Shown here: positions 1 through 7,466 of the stretch, in pieces | Layout: the number at the start of each line of letters is the position of its first letter | Position numbering within the stretch: position 1 is the first letter of the stretch | Source of the DNA: Pseudophaeobacter sp965641885 | GTDB taxonomy: Bacteria; Pseudomonadota; Alphaproteobacteria; Rhodobacterales; Rhodobacteraceae | Length of the DNA stretch: 64,000 bases | Reading direction: 5' to 3' | Assembly (NCBI GenBank): GCA_965641885.1 | Contig: OZ282574.1 | Coordinates: 2,418,001 to 2,482,000 of the forward strand | Made by a program: the position numbers and the translations under genes | Notes under the pieces: model-generated | Databases searched by the model: none | What the model saw: the letters and a program-made list of their open reading frames with translations, nothing else | Told to the model about the DNA's origin: nothing

Positions 1-1026
1 GAAATCGAGGATCTGGCTGCGCAGATCTTCATTTTCACCGGCAACACCTCCACCACCATTGACTAAAGAAAGGTCCGTAAGGCCTACAAAAATATAAATA
101 AACTCGCCAGAAGACCCGCTGGAAGGATAGCCGCTACTCACGGCCTCCAGCCGGTTGATATGCACTCCGGCCTCCTCCATCGCCTCACGGCAGGCCGCCT
201 GATCGGCCGTTTCGCCAAGATCAATAAGCCCCGCCACCGGCTCCCACATCCAGGGTTGTTTTTCACCGGCAATATAGGTCGCGGCGCGGAACTGTTTGAC
301 CAAAAGCACCTGATCGCGCACGGGATCATAGGGCAGAACCACCGAAGCCCGCCCAACCAGCGCCACGCCCCGGTTCACCACCGGGCTCATACTGCCATCA
401 AAGCGGCGAAACTGCAGATCCATCTCTTCCATCGCAAAGAAATTCACATAGGCGCGCTTGTGCGCGTGCACGATGACATCGCGGGACAGATCATGCGCCG
501 GATCCTCTGGTTGCGACTGCGCTGTCAGCCATGAGGCCGCGCGGCGGCGGATCGACGGGAAGCTCTGCGCCATGTCTTCAGCCGAGACACGCCCCTGATA
601 GGCCATCACCTCTTCGGCCGCCCGCAGTGTGAGCACGCCCCACTCAGCGATCCAGGCATCAAGATCCCAACGCGCGCCGGGCTGCCACAGGCCAGGCGCT
701 GGAAAATAAACCTCGGCCGCAACCTGAGCACCTGCTTGATCCTCTGCCGTCAATGAAACTGTGATCGGTTTGAGAGCGTAGTCAAAGCCCCCCTCGTAGT
801 AATTGAGAGAGGCCAGGTCGGTCTCTGAAAGCCCCCGCACCAGCACACCCGGCGCCGCGGCCCCGGGAGCCTCGCAGAGCATCGGAAAGACCTGATCCCG
901 CACAGCAAAGACCGCGTGATCTGCCAGGCTGGCCTCGGCAACATCCAGATCATCACCACCGCGCCCCAACACACGTTCAAGCAGCGGCACAAAGCGCAGC
1001 GTGCCGTAGAAAAACAGATCAACCAC
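1..1026 (-). CDS. trgB: GGCT-Nudix fusion protein, TrgB-like (3' end beyond window)
   Basis: Two-domain protein whose reading frame stays open from a GTG codon at 1026 to the window edge (at least 342 residues). An in-frame TGA lies eight codons upstream with no ATG between, so GTG is the likely start. The N-terminal part begins VDLFFYGTLR, the YGTL signature of gamma-glutamylcyclotransferase/AIG2-like folds. The C-terminal part carries a complete Nudix box (GLIDLGE, then REAMEEAGV), as in ADP-ribose pyrophosphatases. The partner gene trgA lies 28 bp upstream on the same strand. In Rhodobacter sphaeroides a trgAB locus contributes to tellurite resistance, and I recall TrgB being of this type. 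The substrates of either domain cannot be read from sequence. Confidence 0.8.
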   Translation of the reverse strand, partial: MVDLFFYGTLRFVPLLERVLGRGGDDLDVAEASLADHAVFAVRDQVFPMLCEAPGAAAPGVLVRGLSETDLASLNYYEGGFDYALKPITVSLTAEDQAGAQVAAEVYFPAPGLWQPGARWDLDAWIAEWGVLTLRAAEEVMAYQGRVSAEDMAQSFPSIRRRAASWLTAQSQPEDPAHDLSRDVIVHAHKRAYVNFFAMEEMDLQFRRFDGSMSPVVNRGVALVGRASVVLPYDPVRDQVLLVKQFRAATYIAGEKQPWMWEPVAGLIDLGETADQAACREAMEEAGVHINRLEAVSSGYPSSGSSGEFIYIFVGLTDLSLVNGGGGVAGENEDLRSQILDF

Positions 1027-1054
1027 GTCTTTTAACCCTTTGTTAAGTCATAGT

Positions 1055-1495
1055 TCACGGCCAACGCTTATGCGCGTTTTCGGCCAAAAGCCCCACAAGA
1101 CAGCCGCCCACAGCCAGCGAAATCAGCACCGTGGGCACCGCTATGACAAAGAAAAAATCCACCGAGATGGTAAGTATCGCCAGCAAGGCCTCAAACGGGC
1201 CATCAAAGCGGTTGCGCATGGCCTGGCGAAACATCTCCCAGGATCCCTGGATAAGAAGCGCCCAAAGCACCATCACCGCAGCCCCAGTCAAACCATTGTT
1301 GATCGCGGGCACCAGCCCATGGCCAACCCGCCGCCCCATAAAGATCCAACCGGTCAGCAGACCCAGCACAACGTTCACATGGGTGAAATAGCCAAAGTCA
1401 GTGCCTTCGGGCATCAGGGGCATGACCTGCCCCGAGACAACAAAGGCGAGCAGCGCCAAAGAAAGGGCGGCGGTCAGGCGGGCTCCGGTGGGCAT
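1055..1495 (-). CDS. trgA: TrgA family membrane protein
   Basis: Protein of 146 residues with about four hydrophobic helices (residues 5-27, 38-52, 70-88 and 105-135). The N-terminal segment with a PLMPEGTDFGYF loop followed by GLLTGWIFMGRRVG fits the TrgA family of Rhodobacterales, linked by genetics to tellurite resistance in R. sphaeroides. It lies in the inner membrane. It is followed 28 bp later on the same strand by the GGCT-Nudix gene, so the two probably form the trgAB operon. The biochemical role of TrgA is not established. Confidence 0.8.
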   Translation of the reverse strand: MPTGARLTAALSLALLAFVVSGQVMPLMPEGTDFGYFTHVNVVLGLLTGWIFMGRRVGHGLVPAINNGLTGAAVMVLWALLIQGSWEMFRQAMRNRFDGPFEALLAILTISVDFFFVIAVPTVLISLAVGGCLVGLLAENAHKRWP

Positions 1496-1640
1496 TTCGA
1501 CAGTTTTCCTTGCTCACGGCGACAACAAATGCGTCCCGATGGTTAGAACGACGCCTCAATTTCGCGCGTCCTGCCGCACAGCACAAGAGGTGGAACAAAA
1601 GATGCGTTTTTTGCCCGAGCTGTTGTGCAGCGCATTTGGG

Positions 1641-1677
1641 TTACGGGGTGCGATGGGATTTACGGGGTGCAATGGGA
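1641..1677. repeat. 19-bp tandem duplication in spacer
   Basis: The 18-base unit TTACGGGGTGCGATGGGA at 1641-1658 recurs at 1660-1677 with one change, giving a 19-bp period. A weaker third copy may follow (GTTGCGGGGCG). It lies in the 248-bp spacer between trgA and the aminotransferase gene. Nothing else was recognised in that spacer. Confidence 0.8.
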
Positions 1678-1743
1678 GTTGCGGGGCGTTTGTACGCACC
1701 CAGACCTGCGCCATGCAGCCCCTTATGATTTTACAGCATGATA

Positions 1744-2967
1744 CTACAGCACCTGATCAAGTGCGGCGATCAGTTTGGCCACCTCTTCCTCGCTGGTGTA
1801 ATGGGTGAAACTCAGCCGCAAGACGCCGTCATCGGGGTTCACCCCCATGGCCGTCAGCGCACGCACCGCATAAAAGTCACCGCCCCCCGCCATGATGCCG
1901 TGTTCCGCCAATTGGCGTGCAACGGGTTCAGCCGGGCGGTTCAGTGCCAATGCCACCGTGGGGGCACGCGTGGCCGCGTCGTCCGGGCCAATCAGCCGCA
2001 GGTCGTTGCGCGCCTTCAGCGCGTCCAGCAACGGCTGCAACAGGGTCACCTCATGCGCCCGCATCAGATCATGCACAAAGGCCGCCTGCGCGGCAGCGCC
2101 CTCATCGGGGCCACCATGGTGCGCATTCAGCGCCTCAATGTAGTCTGCCATGCCGGCACTGGCCGCCACCTGAGCATGATCCGGCCCTGCCGGCGTAAAG
2201 CGTTTATAGAGGCTATCGGCGTTGAAATAATGCGCCTGATTGGGCAACAGGGTGCCAAGTTCACGCCGCATCACCATCATACCCTGATGTGGACCGTAGG
2301 TTTTATAGGCCGAAAACAGATAGATATCCGGCCCCAGCTCTCCCACATTGGGTAACCCATGTGGGGCATAAGACACGCCATCAACGCAAACAAAGGCCCC
2401 GGCGGCATGCGACAAGGCGGTGATCTCTGTCACCGGGTTGATCTCTCCAACCACGTTAGAGCAATGCGGAAAACACACCAGACGCACGCTATCATCCAAC
2501 AGCTCTTCCAGCTTGGTTGGATCCAGATGGCCGGTCTGAGGATCAATCTTCCATTCGCGGACCTCGATCCCCTCGTCGGCCAGGCGCCGCCAGGGACCTG
2601 TATTGGCCTCGTGGTCCTGATTGGTGACAATGATCGCCTCTCCCGGTTTCAGAAACTGGCGAAAGGCCTGCGCCAGAACATAGGTGTTCTGGGTGGTCGA
2701 GGGGCCAAAGCTCAACTCGTCGCTCGCAACCCCCATCATGGCAGCCAGACGCGCCCGCGCTTCATCCATCTCGGCACCAGCCAGACGGGAGGCCTCATAG
2801 GGCGCATAGGGCTGCACCTTGCGCTGGGTATAGTAGCGCGTCAGCCGGTCGATCACCTGACGGCAAGTATAAGAGCCACCAGCATTTTCAAAAAAGGCCT
2901 GCCCCTGCAAGCTTGGTTCCTGAAAGGCAGGAAACTGCCCACGTACAAAGTCGATATCCAGCGTCAT
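1744..2967 (-). CDS. Class V aminotransferase, cysteine desulfurase-like
   Basis: PLP-dependent fold-type I enzyme of 407 residues, cytoplasmic, in the family often named cysteine desulfurase-like protein. Visible landmarks are FGPSTTQNTYVLAQ (phosphate-binding turn, about residue 88), NQDHEANTGPW (about 140), the VDGVSYAPHG segment with the PLP-interacting Asp (about 197), and the Schiff-base lysine in FSAYKTYGPH (about 225). The C-terminal RLSFTHYTSEEEV is typical of the class. No suf or isc genes adjoin it, so a role in Fe-S assembly is not supported by context; other C-S lyase or epimerase-like activities are possible. It ends just before a spacer with a tandem repeat, and is preceded by the acuI terminator. 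Confidence 0.85.
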   Translation of the reverse strand: MTLDIDFVRGQFPAFQEPSLQGQAFFENAGGSYTCRQVIDRLTRYYTQRKVQPYAPYEASRLAGAEMDEARARLAAMMGVASDELSFGPSTTQNTYVLAQAFRQFLKPGEAIIVTNQDHEANTGPWRRLADEGIEVREWKIDPQTGHLDPTKLEELLDDSVRLVCFPHCSNVVGEINPVTEITALSHAAGAFVCVDGVSYAPHGLPNVGELGPDIYLFSAYKTYGPHQGMMVMRRELGTLLPNQAHYFNADSLYKRFTPAGPDHAQVAASAGMADYIEALNAHHGGPDEGAAAQAAFVHDLMRAHEVTLLQPLLDALKARNDLRLIGPDDAATRAPTVALALNRPAEPVARQLAEHGIMAGGGDFYAVRALTAMGVNPDDGVLRLSFTHYTSEEEVAKLIAALDQVL

Positions 2968-3044
2968 ATCCGCTCCCTAATGTCGTTGCGCAAAGGGTTG
3001 CAGGTCTTGCGCTGGCAGGTCAAGCCAGAGCAGCCCTGCAGCAA

Positions 3045-3075
3045 CAAAACAGCCCCGGATATGTCCATCCGGGGC
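3045..3075 (-). terminator. Rho-independent terminator of acuI
   Basis: A perfect 9-bp stem, GCCCCGGAT (3052-3060) with ATCCGGGGC (3067-3075) and a 6-base loop. On the minus strand it is followed by TGTTTTGTT. It sits between the acuI stop and the next gene's start, so it should end the acuI transcript. Confidence 0.8.
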
Positions 3076-3123
3076 AATTCTTATGCTGACAGCACAGGCT
3101 GATCACGCGTCATAGCGATGGCT

Positions 3124-4119
3124 TCAGGCGTTTACATCAACAACCACGCGCCCCTTGACCTGACCGTTGAGAATATCGGCTCCCAGCTGAGGCAGGTCGG
3201 ACAGAGCCGCAGGCTGCACCATGGCCTCAAGTTTTTCCATTGGCAGATCCGTCGCCAGACGGGCCCAAGCGCGTACCCGGTTGTCGTAGGGCTGCATCAC
3301 GGAGTCGATTCCCAGCAGGTTCACACCGCGCAACAGAAATGGAATAACAGTGGCAGGCAACGCCGCACCGCCAGCCAGGCCAACAGAGGCAACAGAGGCG
3401 CCATATTTCATCTGGCCCAGAACGCGCGCCAGCATGGCGCCACCAACGGCATCAATGCAGCCAGCCCAGGTTTCGCCTTCGAGCGGGCGCTTCACGGTTT
3501 CATTCAGCTCTTCGCGAGCCACGATCTGACTGGCCCCAAGACCACGCAGATAGGCCTCGGTTTCAGGGCGCCCGGTGACGGCCGCGACCTCATAGCCGAG
3601 ATTGGCCAGAATAGCTGTGGCAACAGAACCCACGCCGCCCGCAGCACCGGTCACCAGAACCGGGCCATGATCTTTGCGCACCCCGTGATCCTCAAGCGCC
3701 ATCACCGAAAGCATCGCCGTCAAACCGGCCGTGCCCACAGCCATTGCCTGCCGACTATCAAGCCCCGCAGGCAGTGGCACCAGCCAGTCGGCTTTCACCC
3801 GCGCCTTTTGCGCATAGCCGCCCCAATGCGCCTCGCCAACGCGCCAGCCCGTCAAAACCACCTTGTCACCCGGCTTGTAGCGCGCGTCATCGCTGGCCTC
3901 AACTGTGCCTGCGAAATCGATCCCCGGAATGTGCGGATACTTGCGCACAAGGCCGCCTCCTTTTGGGCTCAGGCACAGGCCGTCCTTGTAGTTTACCGTG
4001 GAATACTCCACCGCCACGGTGACCTCAGCGGCAGGCAATTGGTCCAGACTGATCTGCTCAACTGCGGCGCTGGCCAGACCGGTCTCCTCATCCTTGTTCA
4101 CGATCAGTGCATTGAACAT
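3124..4119 (-). CDS. acuI: Acryloyl-CoA reductase AcuI / YhdH-type quinone oxidoreductase
   Basis: Medium-chain dehydrogenase/reductase of 331 residues. AcuI reduces acryloyl-CoA to propionyl-CoA with NADPH, which matters in roseobacters for DMSP-derived acrylate. Family signatures are YSTVNYKDGLCL (about residue 50), the IPGIDFAGTVEAS core (about 75), the nucleotide-binding LVTGAAGGVGSVA (about 155) and VAAVTGRPE. The close agreement over the whole length with E. coli YhdH supports the call. The ATG at 4119 is preferred because AAGGAG lies 7 bases upstream. It is divergent from a FadR-type regulator with operator-like repeats between them. It lacks the usual neighbouring acuR (TetR type) and dddL genes, so the physiological substrate is open. 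Confidence 0.88.
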   Translation of the reverse strand: MFNALIVNKDEETGLASAAVEQISLDQLPAAEVTVAVEYSTVNYKDGLCLSPKGGGLVRKYPHIPGIDFAGTVEASDDARYKPGDKVVLTGWRVGEAHWGGYAQKARVKADWLVPLPAGLDSRQAMAVGTAGLTAMLSVMALEDHGVRKDHGPVLVTGAAGGVGSVATAILANLGYEVAAVTGRPETEAYLRGLGASQIVAREELNETVKRPLEGETWAGCIDAVGGAMLARVLGQMKYGASVASVGLAGGAALPATVIPFLLRGVNLLGIDSVMQPYDNRVRAWARLATDLPMEKLEAMVQPAALSDLPQLGADILNGQVKGRVVVDVNA

Positions 4120-4198
4120 ATGTCGTCTCCTTGGCTTCTTTATCAAACGCGATTGCAGAGTCGCACCGGCGCACCGGATGACGACTCAATCGCCCCTC

Positions 4199-4251
4199 AA
4201 TTGTCTTACATTTGAGAAAATCATTGCCACATCTCGTAATGTCAGACAAAT
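4199..4251. promoter_or_regulatory. Paired inverted operator-like elements between acuI and gntR
   Basis: AATTGTCTTACATT (4199-4212) and AATGTCAGACAAAT (4238-4251) are inverted copies agreeing at 12 of 14 bases. Each is also nearly palindromic inside (TGTCnkACA), as expected for a dimer of a FadR-subfamily GntR protein. One element lies 80 bp from the acuI start and the other about 90 bp from the regulator start. This suggests joint control of both genes by the divergent regulator. The binding itself is inferred. Confidence 0.6.
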
Positions 4252-4341
4252 GATTTCTCAGCGGCAAGCCATAAATGCTCCGCCTGATTGCCTCGGCCAG
4301 AAACAGGCGCCATCAACAGACGCTATAGCTGGAGACCCACA

Positions 4342-5076
4342 ATGAAGATCGACCCAAACGGGACTGGCGGCCTTTCGGCGCAGATTGCCAAGGCGATCAA
4401 GACTGCCATTATCGGCGGCGATCTGATCGTGGACGAACGCCTGCCCTCAGAGGCAGAACTCTCGGAGTATTTTCAGGTATCACGCCCCACGGTGCGCGAA
4501 GCACTCAAACGTCTGGCCGCCCAGTCTCTTATCCGCACACAGCGGGGGGCTTCGGGCGGCGCCTTTGTCAATCGGCTCAGTTTTGAAGATGCCTATGCGC
4601 AGCAGATTACCACCTCGACGCTGTTGCTCAGCATGAACGAGGTGAGCTTTGAAACCGCGTGTGAAGCCCGCTACGCGCTGGAACGCGCCTGCGCCCCCCT
4701 GTCCGCACAGCGGCGCAGCGTCGACCAGCTTGCCACCATGCGAGCCGAAATTTTTCGCCAAAGCCAGCCGGGGCTCACGGATGAAGCCTTTTGCGCCTCT
4801 GATGTCGCCTTTCACCGCGCCCTGGTGGATGGGGCGGCAAATCCGGTGCTCTCGTATCAGTTGGCCGGCGCTGTCGAAGCCATGCAGCCCCTGATGAACA
4901 TGATCACCTTCACTGCCCGCGATCGCGCCCGGATTGTGGACCTCCACAGCCAGATCGCCGATGCTATAGAGGCTGGGGATGGTCCAGCTGCGGTCACGGG
5001 CCTTGCGGATCTTGAATGTGAAACCAGAAATCTCGCTGCAGATGTGTTTAGCGCAAAAACAACATCGCCTGCCTAG
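4342..5076 (+). CDS. FadR-subfamily GntR transcriptional regulator
   Basis: Regulator of 244 residues. The N-terminal winged helix-turn-helix is clear: IVDERLPSEAELSEYFQVS followed by RPTVREALKRLAAQSLI (residues 30-70). The rest is the all-helical FCD ligand-binding domain with its conserved acidic and histidine positions (ASDVAFHRALVDGAANPVLSYQ around residue 155, and DLHSQIADAIEAGD around 205). The ATG at 4342 is chosen because it starts the usual short helix before the HTH. It is divergent from acuI and probably controls it through the inverted repeats in the 222-bp spacer. The effector is unknown; FCD proteins usually bind small organic acids with a metal. Confidence 0.88.
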   Translation: MKIDPNGTGGLSAQIAKAIKTAIIGGDLIVDERLPSEAELSEYFQVSRPTVREALKRLAAQSLIRTQRGASGGAFVNRLSFEDAYAQQITTSTLLLSMNEVSFETACEARYALERACAPLSAQRRSVDQLATMRAEIFRQSQPGLTDEAFCASDVAFHRALVDGAANPVLSYQLAGAVEAMQPLMNMITFTARDRARIVDLHSQIADAIEAGDGPAAVTGLADLECETRNLAADVFSAKTTSPA

Positions 5077-5182
5077 AAAATACCGACCACAGCGCAGGTC
5101 TCAGCTTAGGCCGCATCCCAGACCGCTGAAGGCCCTTGCCTAGCCGACTGTGATGCAGCACGAAAATTTGTGGCTTTTCCCC

Positions 5183-5211
5183 TTTAACTCCCCCCATGGC
5201 GCGCCTATATT
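5183..5211 (+). promoter_or_regulatory. Possible sigma-70 promoter of the tmRNA gene
   Basis: TTTAAC (5183-5188) and TATATT (5206-5211) have a 17-base spacing and lie directly before the first hairpin of the tmRNA acceptor piece at 5218. The -35 match to TTGACA is only fair. Confidence 0.4.
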
Positions 5212-5217
5212 CATTCT

Positions 5218-5536
5218 GTTCCCTCGGGAACTATGAACATAAATGCGCTCGTAATACACGGATCGGACCCGGGGGCGGTACCCGGCGACTCCACCAAAGC
5301 ATGCTTCATTTGAGCATTATGGGGTCGAAACAGGATCGACGGACGTCTAAAGGGGTTAGCTTTGTTTCGGCTGTCTGCCACCGTTATCGGCGAAAACTGT
5401 ACAATTGCAAATGACAATCGTGCTCCGGTAGCCCTCGCTGCGTAAGCAGTTCGGAAAACCGAAAATTAAGTCCTTATGCCTAGCAGCGTAAGGCGGGGTT
5501 CGCAGGTACCTGGCAACAGAAACCTGCACTTACCCC
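5218..5536 (+). ncRNA. ssrA: tmRNA, circularly permuted two-piece form
   Basis: The two-piece tmRNA rescues stalled ribosomes. In alphaproteobacteria the gene order is permuted, with the acceptor piece first. The acceptor piece starts with a hairpin (GTTCCC..GGGAAC at 5218-5231) and ends in an encoded CCACCA at 5291-5296. After a short excised segment, the coding piece starts at 5321 with GGGGTCGAAACAGGATCGAC, the counterpart of the usual tmRNA 5' end. The tag frame runs from resume codon GCA at 5407 to TAA at 5443-5445 and encodes ANDNRAPVALAA, the known Rhodobacterales type ending in the ClpX-recognised LAA-like tail. Hairpins at 5451-5464, 5472-5493 and about 5506-5531 close the piece. Exact 5' and 3' ends are estimates. 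Confidence 0.93.
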
Positions 5537-5546
5537 CTCCCCCCCC

Positions 5547-5630
5547 GCAGTGACCAGATAATGCAGTGACCAGACAATAGTGTCGTAGCACCTATGCCCT
5601 TATTGTCTTGGCGGCTTTAGCCTTATTGTC
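5547..5630. repeat. Tandem and inverted repeats behind tmRNA, in a gene-free stretch
   Basis: The 16-base unit GCAGTGACCAGATAAT (5547-5562) is followed by a copy with one change (5563-5578). CCAGACAATA (5570-5579) can pair with TATTGTCTTGG (5601-5611). CCTTATTGTC occurs at 5598-5607 and again at 5621-5630. The hairpin might take part in ending the tmRNA transcript, but it has no T-run. No gene is visible between 5537 and 5858. Confidence 0.6.
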
Positions 5631-5858
5631 GTGGTGCCTTTGCCTGGATGGATGCCCAGATGCGCGCCCGCCATGACCTGTGCTGCGACCGGTAAGGCTA
5701 CGCGAACATATTTCCAGAACTTTGCCACAACTTTATAGCTTTTGCGCCGAAAAAACATAACAAAACAGCGTGTTATCAAGCTTGCAGCACAGGGATTTCA
5801 TTGATCTGAATGATGTCAGGCGCCATGCCTACAGACCGGAGTTCGTGAAGGAGGGACG

Positions 5859-6284
5859 ATGTCAAAAAATGATGTTCTACTGTTCTGGCTAAACGAGACC
5901 GTGGGAAAAAAGAACATGCAGTACCTTGAGACCATGCTCACCCCGGATTTTCGCGCCAATAACGCGGTATCTCAGGTGCCGTTCGACAAGCATGAATTGG
6001 AGGAGTACATCTTCTCTCTCTGTAATCTATTTGGCCCCGTCTCGTTCAGCAGTGAAATCAGCATTGATCAGGGGGATTGGCTGGCCACGAGGGTTGTCGT
6101 TCAGACCTCTTGCCTGACAACAGGCAAAGCAATCGACTACAGAGACCACTTTTTCACGCGTTTTGAAGGAGAAAAAATTGCCGAGGTGGTCAGCCTTGCA
6201 GACTATTTCACCCTGTTTGAAAACACCGGACAATTGCCTTTAAACGCGCTGGCCGCTTGTATGGGCGGGCACCCATTGCAGTGA
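5859..6284 (+). CDS. NTF2-like / SnoaL-like domain protein
   Basis: Cytoplasmic protein of 141 residues with the layout of the NTF2-like alpha+beta barrel. Two N-terminal helices end in LETMLTPDFRANNAV, a helix follows (DKHELEEYIFSLCNLF), and then three strands with alternating hydrophobics (DWLATRVVVQTSC; KAIDYRDHFFTRFEGEKIAEVVSLADYFTLF). That final pattern is usual in SnoaL-type cyclases and ketosteroid-isomerase-like proteins. A strong ribosome-binding site (GAAGGAGGG) precedes the ATG. It stands alone between tmRNA and the chromate genes. The fold is likely; the ligand or reaction is unknown. Confidence 0.65.
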   Translation: MSKNDVLLFWLNETVGKKNMQYLETMLTPDFRANNAVSQVPFDKHELEEYIFSLCNLFGPVSFSSEISIDQGDWLATRVVVQTSCLTTGKAIDYRDHFFTRFEGEKIAEVVSLADYFTLFENTGQLPLNALAACMGGHPLQ

Positions 6285-6644
6285 TTTTTGGCAGCCTAAT
6301 TTGATGCCCCCCCCCCTTAAGCCTCGCAAAAAAAAGCGGCCAAGAGCGCAAAGCCATCTCGGGATCAAACAGGAGCAAGCCAGCTGCAACGCCAGCAAGC
6401 CAGCGCCTAACCGAACCGAACCGAAAGATAACAAAACCGTTTCGCAACCACCTGGATTGCTCTCCAAAACGCCTAAACCGCACCCTGCTGGGCGTCGCAG
6501 CGTTCCAAAATTTTTACCGCCTGACACGCCGCGGCTTGACAAATCCCTTGGTCAAAGCGACTAAAGAGCTATGGGGAATGTCGCGAACGCCCCGTGAGGC
6601 GCAAAGCCCAAGGTTCGCATGTTCACCCTTGCTTGCGAGGAGAC
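6285..6644. other. Gene-free spacer before chrB
   Basis: About 360 bp without a supported gene. It has a run of ten C at 6305-6314 and is A/C-rich on the plus strand. Open frames here lack family resemblance and ribosome-binding sites. The chrB promoter should lie towards 6540-6620, but no clear hexamer pair stands out. Confidence 0.5.
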
Positions 6645-7466
6645 ATGCCGATGGCTGCCCCGAATGAAATCACCTCAACCCAACTTTTGCGTCTGATTGG
6701 TATCCCCAACGCGCCAGTGCTTGTCGATATCAGCACTGATGAAGATTTTGCTGCCGACCCCTATCTGATCCCGGGATCCTTTCGCCACTCGCGCAGCGAT
6801 ATTGACGGGCTAAAAGCCCGAATTGGCCACCGCCCCTGCGTCCTTGTCTGCCAACGTGGCATCAAACTGTCTCAGGGGCTCGCCTCCTGGCTGCGCAGCG
6901 ATGGGATCGCGGCCGAATACCTCAAGGGGGGCATGTTTGCCTGGCGGGATCTGCCGGGCGCACCCCGGATACCTGCGGCAGAAATTCCGCAAAAGGTCGC
7001 TGGCAATACGCTCTGGGTCACCCGGCACCGGCCCAAGATCGACCGCATTGCCTGTCCCTGGCTGATCCGCCGCTTTGTCGACCCCCAGGCAAGGTTTCTG
7101 TTCGTCTCCCCTGCAGAAGTCGAGGGCGTCGCGGCCAGATATGACGCCACGCCGTTTGACGTTGAAGGCAGCGAATGGTCCCACAACGGGCCCCTATGCA
7201 CCTTTGACACCATGCTGGACCGGTTCGGGCTGCGCACCGAAGCGCTTGACCGACTGTCCATTGTGGTGCGGGCCGCCGATACCAATCGCCATGATCTGGC
7301 CCCCGAAGCCGCCGGGCTACTGGCGCTTTCCGTTGGCCTGTCGCGACAGTTTCGCGATGACCACCAACAGCTCGAAGCTGGACTCGGCCTCTATGATGCT
7401 CTTTATCGCTGGGCAAGGGATGGCCAGGACGAAGGACATGACTGGCCAGCGGGCAAAAAATCATGA
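6645..7466 (+). CDS. chrB: Rhodanese-ChrB fusion, chromate resistance protein
   Basis: Fusion protein of 273 residues. Residues about 8-105 form a rhodanese-like domain with the active-site loop VCQRGIKLSQG (the Cys is present) and the closing LKGGMFAW. Residues about 120-270 match the C-terminal ChrB domain, with VTRHRPKIDRIACPWLIRRFVD near 125, then FDVEGSEWSHNG and CTFDTML. ChrB proteins regulate or assist ChrA-based chromate efflux. The ATG at 6645 has AGGAG six bases upstream; longer versions would run into the spacer. The stop overlaps the chrA start by 4 bp, so the two are translationally coupled. The rhodanese may act in sulfur or thiol handling, since chromate enters through sulfate uptake. 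Confidence 0.85.
   Translation: MPMAAPNEITSTQLLRLIGIPNAPVLVDISTDEDFAADPYLIPGSFRHSRSDIDGLKARIGHRPCVLVCQRGIKLSQGLASWLRSDGIAAEYLKGGMFAWRDLPGAPRIPAAEIPQKVAGNTLWVTRHRPKIDRIACPWLIRRFVDPQARFLFVSPAEVEGVAARYDATPFDVEGSEWSHNGPLCTFDTMLDRFGLRTEALDRLSIVVRAADTNRHDLAPEAAGLLALSVGLSRQFRDDHQQLEAGLGLYDALYRWARDGQDEGHDWPAGKKS

Noticed and set aside
5196..5417. Open frames on both strands across the tmRNA gene
   Set aside because: The region is a structured RNA with CCA end, tag frame and conserved 5' coding-piece sequence. The only translated part is the short tag.
6301..6564. Frames on both strands in the spacer before chrB
   Set aside because: They depend on a poly-C tract and repetitive Lys/Pro codons, have no ribosome-binding site and no family resemblance.
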